Shown here: one piece after another, positions 32,703 to 45,499 of the stretch | How positions within the stretch are numbered: the first letter of the stretch is position 1 | How the letters are laid out: each line of letters begins with the position of its first letter | NCBI GenBank assembly: GCA_015680685.1 | Contig: MNCI01027002.1 | Span: 310,001-374,000 of the forward strand | Direction: 5' to 3' | DNA: 64,000 bases | DNA from: Gnetum montanum | Lineage: Eukaryota > Streptophyta > Gnetopsida > Gnetales > Gnetaceae | Notes under the pieces: generated by a model | Seen by the model: only the letters and a program-made list of their open reading frames with translations | Databases searched by the model: none | Told to the model about the DNA's origin: nothing | Translations under genes and position numbers: made by a program

Positions 32703-33463
32703 GTACGTGCGATCTGGTCCAACTCCGTGGATGGACTAGTTGTGGCACCTAGATGGTTATACGTTGATCATAGTTCGTTGTCCTGCCACTTGGACTAGTA
32801 TTTGTTTTGTCTCGTATGATTTAGTCTAGAGTGAGGTGTATGATGTGATCCCTACTACTATGCTACTCCTAAGGACAATAAGAGATAACTTAATTAAGCT
32901 AAGGGGCAATAGGAAATAAGATCTAAGCTAGCCTAAGTGCGATGAGCATCTGTCCCTAATCGTTTGTATGCATCTTGGACTTCATGTACTACTTTTGGGA
33001 TTACCAAGCACACATCACTCAAAGCACTACTCGATACGCTACTAGGTTACCATGTATTTACACTTAAATGTTCATGATTAAGGCATACTCATTTCGCATT
33101 AACAACAAGAATAGTAAATGATGATAAAATAAATATCAACTAAGAAAACAATAATAAATAGTCAACAATTAAAATAATTAAAAGCTAAGTGAACGCGGCA
33201 ATGATGGAGTAATCTTGATCTTTATTATCGATTGTGTACATGTCCAAATATGCCTCACTCAAACAAAGGTTTTGTACAATTACAAGCATCACACTATGGG
33301 CATGCACTTGGAAAGAACACTAAAATTGAATATAAGAACTAAAAACTAAAAAATGACTAAAGAGTCTCCCTCCTAAAAACTTCCTCTACCATGCGCCTTA
33401 ATGCTGTATTTATAGGATAACACGAAAACAAAAATATTGGATATTCGACATCGTGTCCAAGCC

Positions 33464-33475
33464 TGCGATATCGCA
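33464..33475. promoter_or_regulatory. TGCGATATCGCA palindrome in U3 of LTR C
   Basis: A perfect 12-bp palindrome 50 bp upstream (minus sense) of the TATA box. It is flanked by partial copies (ATTCGACATCG at 33443 and CTCGATATT near 33480). Confidence 0.5.
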
Positions 33476-33510
33476 TACTCGATATTGGGGCCTAGCAGAC
33501 CGTGACTGCT

Positions 33511-34600
33511 CACTTCCTCACAAAAAAAGTAGAAAGCTTTAAAGGATTTCTTCACCAAGTGATCGTGTCTTAGATGATGTTATACTCTAGGCTACTTTTA
33601 ATGGAGAAATTTTTAAATTGTGAAGGTTTCTGATATTACAGTAGATTCAGTTCTAATGTTCAAACTATTAGCCTACCCTTACAACTGCAAATGTGAGAGT
33701 TGCCATTTTTTTTGTTTGCGACATGTACCCACTATTTTCTTTAACAAAGGATCATGTTTTCCTATAAATTATTTGTTGTCATCCTTGTTTTTAACATTCA
33801 TCCAACATAAAAGGCATGTTGATGAGGGATGAAATTCCCCAAAAGTTCTTTATGTTACTTTCGATGTTTGTCATTTCTACCTCATTTGTAGTTCATGTTC
33901 AACAGCTTCTTCCATGTTTTATAGTTTTTTTTTTTTTTTGCTTTTTCTACATTTTATTTAGTCTCTACCAACTCTATTTAGCTATTGCATTCAATCCACA
34001 TAAAAATTTAAAATCCAAAAAAAAATTAACTCAAAACATTTTTAACATCTCATAAATTGGTTGAGTATTGATGTTCTAGGATTATCATCTAATAATTATT
34101 TATTTACAAACATAGTTGCATAGCTCAAATATCCAAAATTTGTACATAATTACCATTTTTAAAAAATACAAAATATACCTTTTTTACACAAATAGACTTC
34201 AAGGCTAGTAGCATAACCTTGTTTTCATAACAAGGTAGATGTAACCTACTAAACAAGAGTATTTGACTACAAGGTTGTTCTATTACTATCACAATGACAA
34301 GCAAAGATAGAAATTGAATCCACAACCTCTCAACTGAGATATGAGTGTCTTGACCTCTATACTAAACCACTAAGTATACCAAAATTATTTTTAGACTCTA
34401 AAAGTTCCATCTTGAACAAAATTTAGTCATCTTTTATCCTAGGTACCTTTTTTTTTTTTACTTTTTCCTTGGATATTCTAAGCTTTTCTTATTAAAATAT
34501 AATGAATAATAAAATTACTATTTGAAGAGGACTTCATTGACATAGCTTCATTAGTAAAGCTTATTTTCCTAAGCTTACAATGCAATGTCACAACTACATT
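33511..34600. other. AT-rich intergenic DNA
   Basis: No gene is seen. It contains homopolymer T runs (33928-33939 and about 34449-34460) and one tRNA-derived fragment at 34305-34375. Confidence 0.4.
34305..34375 (-). repeat. tRNA-derived fragment
   Basis: On minus an A box TAGTATAGAGG (complement 34354-34364) and a decayed B box GATTCAATTTC (34310-34320) lie 33 bases apart, with a tRNA-like CTCAGTTGAG segment between. It does not fold into an intact tRNA, so a SINE head or tRNA pseudogene is likely. Confidence 0.4.
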
Positions 34601-36915
34601 AACGCAGACCCTATTCAAGTTTATAAATAGATCCATATATTACATTGAATGCATCATTTACTGAGAAGATAGCTAGACTCTAGCAATTTCATTTCTTAAT
34701 TCTTATAGCAATTAATAAGTGCTTGCATCGCGATTTTAAGTTAATTTTATAGAATCTTATTTAAGTGACATTATACTTAGATATAATCCATGACCAACAA
34801 TAAGATTGAGATTGATTCCACTTTATTGCAATACTCTCACTTAAAATAGAATTTACTTTTCTATATCATTTACTTTCTAATAAAATATAGATTAATGAGT
34901 ACATTTCAACACATGATAGTATATGGTGGAATGAGTGCAATAAAGCTTCAACATAAGCATGTATTCTCTTAATAATCCTAGTAACACTAATGCTTGGTTC
35001 ACCTAGTAGCATAACACTTGATAACCCTAGTAGTGAGAATGTGAGTTCAAGAAGTGTACAACAAGTTGGGAACAAATAATCATTGCTCTTGAGCTAGCTT
35101 AGGATTAATTAATTTCTATGTTTCCATCTTACTTAGCTATAATCACACAATATTAATGATCATACGTCTCATCTTGGACTAAACCATACATGATAGAGCT
35201 ACTACTAGTCAAAGTGAAAATACAATGACTTATAGTCAATAATTAAGTATCTAGGTTTTTTACTATTCCTATCCATGGATTACAAAATGGTCTTTTGTGA
35301 TGCTTGTAGATTGTATGATTAGGTGGTGGGAACACTCTACCACTCATCATTAATTCCATTTTTTGGGATGGTACTAATGATATAGATTAGTCACATTATA
35401 AATGATTACTATGAAAGCATTAATGATTTATATTTTAAGGAAATTTAATGTTTTAAATCTCTCACACACATTATTAATAAAACATGACTTCTTTAGATAA
35501 GGCCAATAAACCACCATATGATAAAAATATTGGTGAGAATGATAATAAGGTTCATATAGAAGAGAATTAGAGTGAATCATTATAAGCAAGAGTCTCATAT
35601 GCTCATTCAAACCCTTACTATCCTAAATTTGCCTTCATCTACCACTAGGATGATCAATTTAGATGAAGGAACTTAGAGGATAATATTGTATTACCACCCA
35701 ACCAATCAACTCCAATAATGCTTCAAGTTGTTTTTCTAAGGTATGGTCCTAGCTATAGTTATGAAGGCTACGATATTACTAAAAACATGTTTAGACCATA
35801 TCAGCCAACAAAGGCTTAAGCTAGACAAGATGCCATTATGAAGTCTAGGAATCAATGCGATAAGGGCATAGATGTAATTCCCTTGACAATATAGTCTAAA
35901 AAATAAAACACATAATACTAATTTCATAGGCCTAGTCATTACTATTCTATCTATCATCCTCCTATTCTTCACATTATAGATCCATCCAATCAACAACTAT
36001 GTTTAGCTTTAGCAAATAATCCTAAATGGGATGGAACAGGTCTTGGAACATGGAGGGCCTCAAGGCCTAAGACCTCTAGTAAACCTAGAGGGGAAAAACT
36101 AAGGAACCATATAAGCAAACATAGAAGCTATTGTAGTTCTTTCAATTTACCATCTTCCTCTTCATTTTCATTATCTAGCTTTGAAAAAGATGAACATAGA
36201 TAGAGAGACAAAGCTTAATCAAGGGATGGAAGCAAACAACTTGGTGATCATCACAAGTGATATTTAGATGATCATAATAGGAGAAACCATGATAGATATC
36301 CTAACAATAATCAAGAAGAAGATAGAAATGGAGATCAAAGGTAGGATAAAAGGCACCAAAGGAAGCACAGACAAGACCATTATGATTGAGTAGATATAAA
36401 GAGATATTATGACTATGACACACTCAATGATGCTAAATCCTTTTTGGCTATTAGAAGCATGATCTATATTCAAGAGGTAGCAATGATATCTTGTAGGCAT
36501 TAAAGAAAAAATTATATCAAATGACTTAACATTAACAACATTTTAAAGTTTGAGAAAGGCTATAATTTTGACCTGTAGCATCATTTGCAAGCCTTCCATA
36601 ATGCTTGTACCTTACCAAATATTGAAAGAAAGTGGTAGAAACTTATATTCTTTCTTAGGATACTAATTAGGAAAGTTGAATGTTGGTACAAATCATTAGA
36701 GCCAAATTCAATTTATTGGTAGTTCACAATGCTTGAGCTTTTCAATGAGAAGTATTAAGCCTATTCCAAAGTATCCAATCTAAGGAAATAAATCCAATGA
36801 TGAAAATAAGGGAACCATGAATGCCTTGATATGGCCATGGGAAAGTGGTATTATCTACTACACCAATGCCTAGGGCATGGGTTTTCTTAGAAAAACGAAC
36901 TTTGTCACTGTAACA
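34600..36915 (+). pseudogene. Third gypsy leader and gag copy, diverged, 5' part
   Basis: 34690-35350 matches the pre-gag spacer at 9940-10600 and 36480-36910 matches gag at 11190-11560 (landmarks GGCTATAATTTTGACC, GCTTGTACCTTACCAAA and a GAAAGTTGAATGTTGGTAC block). It is much more diverged than the other two copies and has no open frame. Homology stops at about 36915 inside gag and resumes at about 39191, so an insertion splits it. Confidence 0.6.
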
Positions 36916-37766
36916 AACCACTTCTTCTTGAGTTTTTGCATTAATGATTATAATAGTCTTTTTGTGTGTTTGTGTGCATGTTTTATTGACAACTTGTGTA
37001 TGTGCTTTGTTTGGACTATGGTGGAAATGGCTAATTAGAATTGTAATAAATTTGTTGACTAGATTTTTATATGTATTATGATTAAATGTTTAAATAGTTT
37101 ATGCATAAGAATTATGATTTAAAATACATGCTCAGAATGTTTTAAAATAATAATAATAAATAATATATGAAAAAAATATTTTCTATTCTATTTCAACAGA
37201 GATGTTGAGAAACAAAAGAAAAATAAAGGACAATACTCTAAGGTGTGCCTTAGGAGCTAAAACAGGTATGTTGAGATGCAAAATAATGCTCATATTGAGG
37301 AACTTGACCTATGAATCAAGTTGGAGGAACCTGACCCATGAATCAAGGATATTGTGTGCAAATACTATAGTTTTATATATTATATTATATTTTATTTTAT
37401 CTAAATGTGATGCATTGCTCTTTTTAGTTTAAAATAATAGAGTATAAGTATCCTCTCCATTCTTGTAGAAAGGTCATGTGATGGCCTTTCAAGGCTCATA
37501 AGACAATGGGAAAACTCACATTGCTGATGACCTGAAAAAGAAGGTGCCCTATTTGATTATGTATCTTGAACTATCCTTATCATGAATCTATTTTGAAAAC
37601 TCTTTCCTTGCATCTTATGACAATTCTAAATGATAAAGATAGATATTATGCTAGAATGTTTTGTAATTGTTGATTTAGGAATTGAACCTAAAACCTATGA
37701 ATATACATATTATATTGATTTTTTTATAGTGATCATGAAGAGAATTAAACTCATGACTCATTGCTT

Positions 37767-37810
<44 letters not shown>

Positions 37811-39190
37811 TTTAAAAAGAAAAAAGAAGAAGAATACAAACAGTTCCCAAGAAGTCAGGTACAAGAAACCATTCATTATCCTTTACTCCACCTACAAATA
37901 GGGAGAGGAGGAGAGTAAAAAAAGAAACACACAGAAGGAAAAATAGCTAAGAAAAACAAAAAAGAGGGATACGGCAATAGGGAGTGTGGCTACGAAGGGA
38001 GAGAAGATTGTCCCTACTACAAGATATAGAAAGGAGAAAGAAAACAAGTGTGGCATAGCAATCCAATATTCTGATAATTCCTCCTAACAAGAAAGATATC
38101 TAAGTAATGAGGTAAAATGATCCATCTCTGTTATGTTTGATAATGACCAACAAGGGCTGATTTTCTCAAATGTCTCTCTTGTTGCTTGTGTAACCATATT
38201 CACAATGCTTATATGAAAATATCAAGATTGTTGTCGTAAGCTTAGATTTTTGAAACCTTTATTACCTTTTTTTTATCTCTCCGCTTGTCCTCTACACTCT
38301 CACACCTAAATGACTTAGATGAAGGTTTTTTCTGTAACAATTTAGAAACACCCATAGCGATTTGGGGCATTTTTGGCAAAAGATTGCCTACAAGGGCCAA
38401 GGATCATTGATATAAGGATTGGTACCATTGACAGAAAGTGAGAGTATCCTTGGGCCCATTAATAACTATGAATGTTTTAAAATTGTTGAATTCTTAGATT
38501 TTGGTTGGAATTTGGTTGATGAGCCCTCCCCCTTCAATGCATAAATCTTGGATCTAAATCTTGAATTTTACATTTTTTCCTATACCTTCTCAAGTTTGAT
38601 TTTGATATCTTTCTATAAGTTGATGCAGTGGGGAAAAACCTAGGATGTTGATTTATGATTGTGATATATCTATTCTCTACTATTCAACATATGAATTGCT
38701 TCATTAAATGATTAATGGTAAAATGATTACAAGAGTTCAATTCAGGTGGTCTTCTTTTGTGTGTTGCTAGAAATTATAAAATATTATTATGTGATTGAAC
38801 AAATTTGAGATTATTAATTTATATACTTTTGTGATCATTTCTTTGGTTTACAAATGTGTAAATGATCCTAATTAGATATTTCTTTTTATGTTTAATAAAA
38901 AAATTTTGATTTTCTTTAATTTGGTGAATCTTTCACAAATATTTTACTATGACTATTTCTTTATAAAATTATCTATTAATTCTTAAAATTAATATTGATT
39001 GACCTATTTTAGAGCTAGATCTAGGCATTTTTGATTTCATTTTAATTTTATAATTTAATGTTAGTTTGATAGTTGTAGAAAGAAATCCATATGGGCATTT
39101 TCTTTTTTCAACTAGCTTTCTTTCGGGGGGGCTTCGGGTGGTAGCTCTTGCTCCCTATGATTGGGTATTATAGTTAAAGCATAGATTGTT
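36916..39190. mobile_element. 2.3-kb insertion inside the third gag copy, unclassified
   Basis: Begins near TGTAACAAACCAC and ends near TAGTTAAAG, defined only by loss and return of gag homology. No transposase or RT, no clear terminal repeats and no target duplication were recognised. It contains the (GA)n microsatellite at 37768-37808 and a GC-richer stretch at 38330-38470 (a CACCCATAGCGATTTGGGGC block). A second TGTAACAA occurs at 38332. Confidence 0.4.
37768..37808 (+). repeat. (GA)20 microsatellite
   Basis: Uninterrupted GA dinucleotides over about 41 bp, followed by an A/G-rich tract. Confidence 0.95.
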
Positions 39191-39700
39191 TTTGTGATAG
39201 AATGAGGAAGATCCATGGTATCTATGCCTAGGGAAGATTGTTAGAATTAAGAGTTCATTGAATACAAAGGTTGATCAAGTAAGTGACAAAAGAAGAGGGA
39301 GAGCTATGTAAAAGGAAGAGCATAAAGAACTATAATTAACACTTAACCCTTCATAAGAAGGTCCATATTTATGTTTAAGAAGAAGAGATATCTCTTGGTG
39401 AGGTGATTTCATATAGGACCTTTTCAATACATCGTTAAAATAATAGTAATAGTAGATAATATGTGCAATTCAATGGATGAAAAATTTTAAGGTAGAGTAG
39501 AAAAGATGAAGAGACTAAGATAATAAGAAGAAGAAGAAGAAGAAAACATGTAGGAATACTTATCAACAAAAATGGAAAGCTATAATAGTAGAAGAGGTTG
39601 TAGACTTACATTCAAAGAAGGTAAATGGATATGACATATGTCAATATGAACATCCAAAGGGTTGCTACCCACTCATATCACATTTTCATGAGTCTGGAAC
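39191..39700 (+). pseudogene. Third gag copy, 3' part
   Basis: Matches 11590-12120 (landmarks GAAGAGGGAGAG at 39290, ATCTCTTGGTGAGG at 39390, TAATAGTAGAAGAGGTTGTAG at about 39585 and ATATGTCAATATGAACATC at about 39637). Stops occur in all frames. Homology ends near the same place (CATGAGTCTGG, like AAGAGCCTAGG) as the coding part of the other copies. Confidence 0.55.
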
Positions 39701-40960
39701 TTAAGGATCATTCCCCAATTAAAAATTTAAGCACACACAAATAATTTATGTGGTTCCCCAATGTGGGTACTCCACACTCATAGGGTAGTTCACAAGCATA
39801 CCTCTGGAGTTTTTTACTTTCAAAATGTGGTTTGAAGGGTACCACACCCTGTACAAGCTCTAACCTCTGCTCTGAAGTGTTGTGGCACAACATAACTACT
39901 CAACCTTGCAAGGTCCTAACAAGCTTAAAATGTGGTTTCTAGGGTTTCACAACCTTTACAACTTGAGATCTGCTTCGGAGGGTTTTGATTCCGTACAACC
40001 ACTTAATCCTGAAGGATCTTGACAAGCTCAAGGATGACGCCTTCTCACAAAAAGCACATCTACCCCATAGGGCAACAAAAAAAAAATAATTACAAGGAAG
40101 AATTGCAACTAAGTTTGTTGATCCTTGTACTTTGAGGTACAACATACTTTTTACAAATTACAATTAACAAATGATGGTACAATGAGGCATAATCATGAAA
40201 GAATGATGTTTATAATGATTACTTGACAATGACACTTTTCTCTTCAGAATGCTTGCACATTTTCCAATGAATTGAAGTCTTATTATAGCCAAAATGTTTT
40301 TGAATTCACTTCAAAATTTGTGCAATGACTATCTAACGTTCATTAAAGACATATACTTTGAGAGTGAGATGTATTTCTACATTCAATCTTCATTCAAGAA
40401 AGATATCTTTGTACAAACACCTTCGAGGAGATGTCTTTCTCTTCATCAAGATGTGTGCTATTTTTGAGAGACGTCTTTGTCTATTCAGACTTCACTCATG
40501 AAAGACATATTTTTCATCAAGGAGATGTCTTTGTTTGTTCAGTTTTCACTTAGGCAAGATGTATTTGACACTGAGAAGATGTCTTTTTAAGATGAAGACA
40601 TCTTTGCTAAGATCCCTTCTTGGTCACGATGTCTGTTAATTTCTAGAGATGTATTTCTTCACTTTGACATCTAATCATTGAAGCTACATTTTGATCTTGT
40701 TGTTCCTTGTCCAAGTTCTTGAAATCCAATGAACATTCTGAAGTCCTTATCTCAATCATTTGAAGATGTCTCAATCCAAGTTTAACCTATAAACATAACA
40801 ACCATACCAACATTCTTATTTTCTATTTTTCTTAATGTTTTGACATACCAAAAGGTCAAAAATCTTTCCCTTTTTAGTAATGTCCAAAAATTAAGAACAT
40901 GGGTTAGTCTAATCACAAAACACATCTTGTTCCACTAGTTCTCCACCTTTTCGGACATAA
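39701..40960. repeat. Unclassified repeat with 105-bp duplication and AGATGTCTTT array
   Basis: AAAATGTGGTTT...ACAAGCT starts at 39822 and again at 39927, giving two diverged 105-bp units. From about 40320 to 40680 AGATGTCTTTG-like words recur every 20-50 bp, partly as inverted pairs (AAGATGTCTT at 40576 and AAGACATCTT at 40595). The opening TTATGTGGTTCCCCAATGTG resembles the GTGGTTC block of the copia LTR. It may be a decayed LTR; no coding is seen. Confidence 0.45.
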
Positions 40961-41380
40961 CCAAAAAGGAGATTAAATATAGCAAATGTAGTAAAACATA
41001 TAGATGTTAAAAGAAATATTTAAAAATGATATATACCATTGCAAATAATATATAGAAAATAATAAGACATATATATTCCTATGGTAGTGGAACAAGGATA
41101 AGAGAATGAAGGGTCAAAGTGATACGTGGTAAAAATGCAAAGATAAGGAGCACAAAAGAACATCACACAGAGAAAATGAAGGAACCACCATTAATCGATA
41201 ACATAATATAGTTTTAGTACAAAATTATCTATCCATTAACCCATTGAACTAATACCATGTCCACATATATAACAACCAATTTGTCTGTAAAACTCACAAC
41301 ATACAATAACCACATATGTGCAAGACTAAAAATCACATATGTGTGGAAGATCAAAAATGATCATCTAAGGTTCCTAATCG
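40961..41380. other. AT-rich spacer, nothing recognised
   Basis: A- and ATA-rich sequence between the array region and the minus-strand 3' ORF remnant. No features are seen. Confidence 0.4.
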
Positions 41381-42935
41381 TTAACCTCGATCACCTCCTC
41401 TAACTCGAATCCTCTACTACCCATGATGGACAATAAGTCTCCTCCTCATTGTCATCATTGCTAGTGATATGATGGCTTAACCACTGATCTTCCTTCTCTA
41501 AGGACTTGATTTGTTGAATGGGAGCTCTCCTAGGATGAAGCTTCACTCCCAATGGAGTTGATTGATTTGGAGGCTATTGGACTAGTAGCCATTGGGACAT
41601 GGTCCTAAAGATGCTCTTCATAGCATGCTGCTCAAATGATCTAGGAGCATCAGCTGATGGAGGAACATGAGGTGTATGGTCATGGTGCTTTGGCTACTAA
41701 GTAGGAACATGATGCCTCGTTGGACACTAGTTGATGGTGCCTATAGCTCTAAGTCTAACTCCATCCCAAAGTCATATGTATGTGAAGGGCTAGTTATGAC
41801 AGAGTACCTTGGTGGAACACAAACATCCTCATCACTGTCAGAGATAGGAGGAGTAGTAACCTCCTCAAACTCTTATCCATCAGTAGGAAGAGGAATACCG
41901 ATTGCATCCATTCTCTTATGCAAGTAAGAGAGGTTTCTTCCAAGCTTCCTAATAACATGTGCAAATAGTCAAAGAAGCTTCTTTAAAGATCAGCTAATCT
42001 GGATGCTAGTGGATTTAGACCTCTTTAGTTGGGAAGAGGCCTTAGATGATGATTTTGTTACTGTCTATGACCTAGTGCTCAATCCTGCCTTGGTTGGATG
42101 GGAAAGAATTCTCTTCTTAGCATACACACTAAGATTCCTCTTTCCTTTAAGCAAAGGAAACTCTAGAATAGATACACCCCTTTGCTAAATCAACAAATTG
42201 ATGAGGTAGGGATGCCCAAGGGTTCTCTCCTTGGCATGAAGACCCAAAATGTCTCAGAAAAAATGTGTATCCCAAATCTAGTGGCAAACCTATGAAAGAC
42301 AATAATGTACAAAAGCCTAAGGTGGCAGTAGATAACTATAACTACCCCTTTTCACCATAATATTGTATAGCACATCAGTGACAAGGTGAAAGAATCAAGT
42401 GTCATCTTGCTTCTCTCAACATGACCCTTGCCAAAGGACATATCTCTCCAGAAAAGAACATCACAAAATTCATCATGTGCAACCAGCATTATACCATTTG
42501 TGTAAATATCATGCATGGAATTAATGGTTACATCAAAAACATCAAAACTAAAAATCTGTAAATTTTTTTTTGCAAGTTGGAAAGAGACCTCAACAATAAT
42601 TCCCCCAATCATAGATGTAAAAGCCCCAAAAATAGCATTAGAAACAAAAATATTATAGTAAAACTTTCAAATTAGAATGTCATGAACCAAAAAATTCATA
42701 GTTATGAAAGTGTTATGATCCAAAAGCTTAAAATAGTTAAGCAAGGCTTGCTATTTATGAGCAAGAAAAGTAAGAAAATGCTTATAAATAATAGTATTCG
42801 TTCAAGTTGCCTCAAACCTATGTTGTGCACTTGTGTTGTGGCATTGGGGCATGTAAGAGGGCAGTGCACTGTTGGAACTTCCTTTTGAATGCTTCTTGGG
42901 TGGCAGCCTAGACATTCCTATCTTCTTATGGGCCA
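41380..42935 (-). pseudogene. Decayed 3' ORF of the Athila-like element
   Basis: A start at 42933-42935 reads MAHKKIGMSRLPPKKHSKGS, a basic, Ser/Pro-rich N-terminus. The same frame continues to about 42350 with only a few point stops and then, after frame changes, to about 41380 with a Ser/Leu-rich part (SLEETSLTCIREWMQS near 41930). It lies downstream of integrase on the same strand, where Athila elements carry an extra, sometimes env-like, ORF. No transmembrane envelope signature was recognised, so only the position supports that comparison. Confidence 0.5.
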
Positions 42936-44050
42936 TCTTTGATAAAACCACTGTAAATAGTGGACCCGTAGTCATCTCTGTGGGGTCAATCTAAAAGAAT
43001 CTAAGGAAATACGAAAAAAATAAGGGTTTCACCCTTAAATTGCAGTGCCAAATGAGGGAATGAATCAAAAAAGAAAAGAGAAGTAAGAAGTGAAAAAGGG
43101 CCTCAGTTAGAGTAAACCTTTAGGCATGGGTAACATGTCTTTCTAGTCTCATAACTAGTGCTTATAGCCCATTATTTTGTCTAACGGGTATGCTTTGAAT
43201 TCCCATCATTTTTTTTGAATTTTTATGTTTTTATGGATTTTTGGATAGAAACCACACCATGCAAAGACTTATTAACTTCCAGTTATTGGTCAACACAAAA
43301 TGGTAAAAAATCCATGAAAAACACTCATGCACTCAAGTAAATAGAAAGGTACAAAGAGCATTGGGTCCCCTTGAAGCCACACCCTTATCAATCAATTTGA
43401 TCTTTCCCAAGTTTAGAAACTACCAAGGCCACAAGTTCATTAAAGTTTCATTAATGAAAAGGACATCATATTTTCAAAACAAGGAACACCATAGATTGTT
43501 GTGGATGGGTGGATGATGTGGAATCACTACCTATTCCATGAAAAAGAAACTTTATTTTAGTTATCAATATTAAAAGTCAAAAATAGAAACCAGACATTAG
43601 TAATTAAAAACATTAAGTACAAACCACCATTAGCAAATAGCTATAGCATCACTACGTCCTATAGGCAACACAGTAAGTTATTAGAAAATGATAAGAAAAA
43701 TTCAAACCAAAATAAAGTAAAATATAAAAGAAATTATAAAATATTCAAAAAATTAAAAATGTACTTACAATGCTATAAAAGAAAAAATGATAAAATCAAC
43801 AAAAGTGTACAACAAAAAGATGTAAAATTAATAAGGTGTAAAACACAAAAAAGTGTAAAAACTGAGGAGCCATTTATAAGATTAGCACAAATGGCCTTCT
43901 CCCCCATGACTGAGATGAAATGAGGAGATATGAAATATTGAGAAAGGCATCCATTTGATGAGATGTTGCTTACACTGGCTTTCTTGGGCTCATGCAAAGG
44001 TTTAAGTTGTTGTATGTTGACCAGTGTCTTTTTGTTTGGGCTTTCAGGTT
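42936..44050 (-). other. Non-coding region between integrase and 3' ORF
   Basis: Reverse complement relative of 61310-62270 (shared CATGTCTTTCTAGT(C/T), TAACTAGTGCTT and the GGCTTTCTTGGGCTCATG boundary). A/T-rich and without coding potential. Confidence 0.55.
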
Positions 44051-45433
44051 TGTAGATCAACATGGCCCTAGAAGGAAAGGTTTCATAAATGATTTAAGAC
44101 CCTTCCCACAACATTTTGAACTTATTCTTTTGAGGGACATATGTGGGGTTCCAGTAGAGGAGCTTGTCTCTAAGTTGAAATTTTACTTTCCTTATTCTAA
44201 GGTTATGGCATTTTTTGTTAAATGTTTTGTGCACCTCATTTAAAGATAGGGCCACCAATCTATTTTCATCTAGCATGTTAAGGTTGATCAATCTTTCTTT
44301 CTATATTAGGCTCAGGTCAAGATCAAGGTCATAGGCTATTGAAAGTATGTAGAGCTTGGATTGAATTGGAAGTGTTGGTAGTTTTCTGTACACCAACCCA
44401 TAGGAAGAGTAGCCTATAGGGATTTTCCATGTTGAGCGGTAAGCCCAAGGGCATTGCTAAGTTTTGTGCTCCAGTCTCTCTTATATTTTCTAATTATTTT
44501 TGTTAGGATTTTAGAGATCTCCCTATTGGTAACCTCTACTTGACTATTGGCTTGGGGATGGTAGGGTGTTGTTAATTTATGTTCTACCTCCAAGCGTTGC
44601 ATGAGCTTTTGAAAGGTGGTGCTTGTAAAATGAGTACCATTGTCAGAAATTAGTGCACGTGCCAGCCCAAATCTATTTACAATATTCTGTTGTATAAACT
44701 GAGTAGTAGTGGAAGATGTACATTTGGTGATGGCTATTGCTTCTTCCCATTTCATAAAATAGTCAATAGCGACTATAATGTATGCCTTTCCATTCGACAT
44801 GGGTGTGATGGAACCCATGAAGTTAATGGCCCAAATGTAGAAGGGTTCTGGTGGTTGAATATGCTACTAAGGATCCTCCATTCGAGCAGCCATCCCACCA
44901 TCATGTTGATAGAGTTCACAAGAGTGGACGAAGTAGTGGGAGTCCCTGAAGATTGTTGGCCAATAATACCTTATCATCAGGATCTTAATGACCATGCATC
45001 TTCAAGCATAGCAACCTCCACAAGGACCCTCATGAGCATCTTGGAGAACATGCAATTAGTTAGCATCATGAACATGCCAACGAACTAGGCCATTAGTGCA
45101 CACCTTGTAAAGATGTTCATTGATGTCCATAAACTATTTGGCTTGATGAAGAAACTATTGTTTTTTCCTGTGATCTAACTCTTATGGCATCTCCTGAGTG
45201 AGAAGATAAGTAAGGATACCATTGTATCACTTAGGTTCATTAAGCACTTGTTGATTTATCAAACCAGCAAAGAGAATTTCATTAGGAAACTGATCAGAAA
45301 ATGGGCACTCCTCCTCTCTATTGTTCCATCATAATTGAAATAAGTGATTAGCAACCATGTTCTCGATCCCCTTTCAATCTTCCATTGTCAGATAGGATTC
45401 CTACAAGATCACATGCCACGTATGACATAGGGG
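44051..45433 (-). pseudogene. Athila-like integrase and RNase H end, decayed
   Basis: The catalytic core is open from 44818 to 44414: KAYIIVAIDYFMKWEEA, second Asp in ISDNGTHF, third acidic residue in NSQVEVTNRE. The first Asp would lie just before this in a damaged stretch. The C-terminal part with LRIRKVKFQLRDKLLYW follows at 44094-44291. TPYHPQA and the downstream VTNREI resemble Athila integrase. The zinc-binding N-domain at 44850-45130 is broken by stops. The RNase H end is cut at 45433 by the solo LTR and resumes at 47132. Confidence 0.85.
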
Positions 45434-45499
45434 CTTACTAAAACACCATCAAATTCAAGCTCTTAAGTCTCAACTAAATTTTGCTAAGTGTCAAAACTT

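Larger units (their letters stand above)
31835..33510 (-). mobile_element. Element C: diverged minus-strand LTR and leader
   Basis: 31840-32130 is a diverged match to 12750-12920 in the leader of repeats A and B. The LTR portion opens on plus at 32655 with TGATGAG and runs past the TATA box (complement of CTATAAATA at 33407-33415) into a U3 with CpG palindromes near 33440-33490. It carries the hairpin and the doubled GGTTACCA-type motif (near 33000 and 33040). It is clearly older than A and B. No gag follows. A reverse-oriented tRNA-derived repeat (32180-32300) interrupts the leader. Confidence 0.6.

Noticed and set aside
37679-37770. tRNA-like B box GGTTCAATTCC on minus near 37689
   Set aside because: No A box at suitable distance and no clover-leaf; the following DNA is simple repeat.
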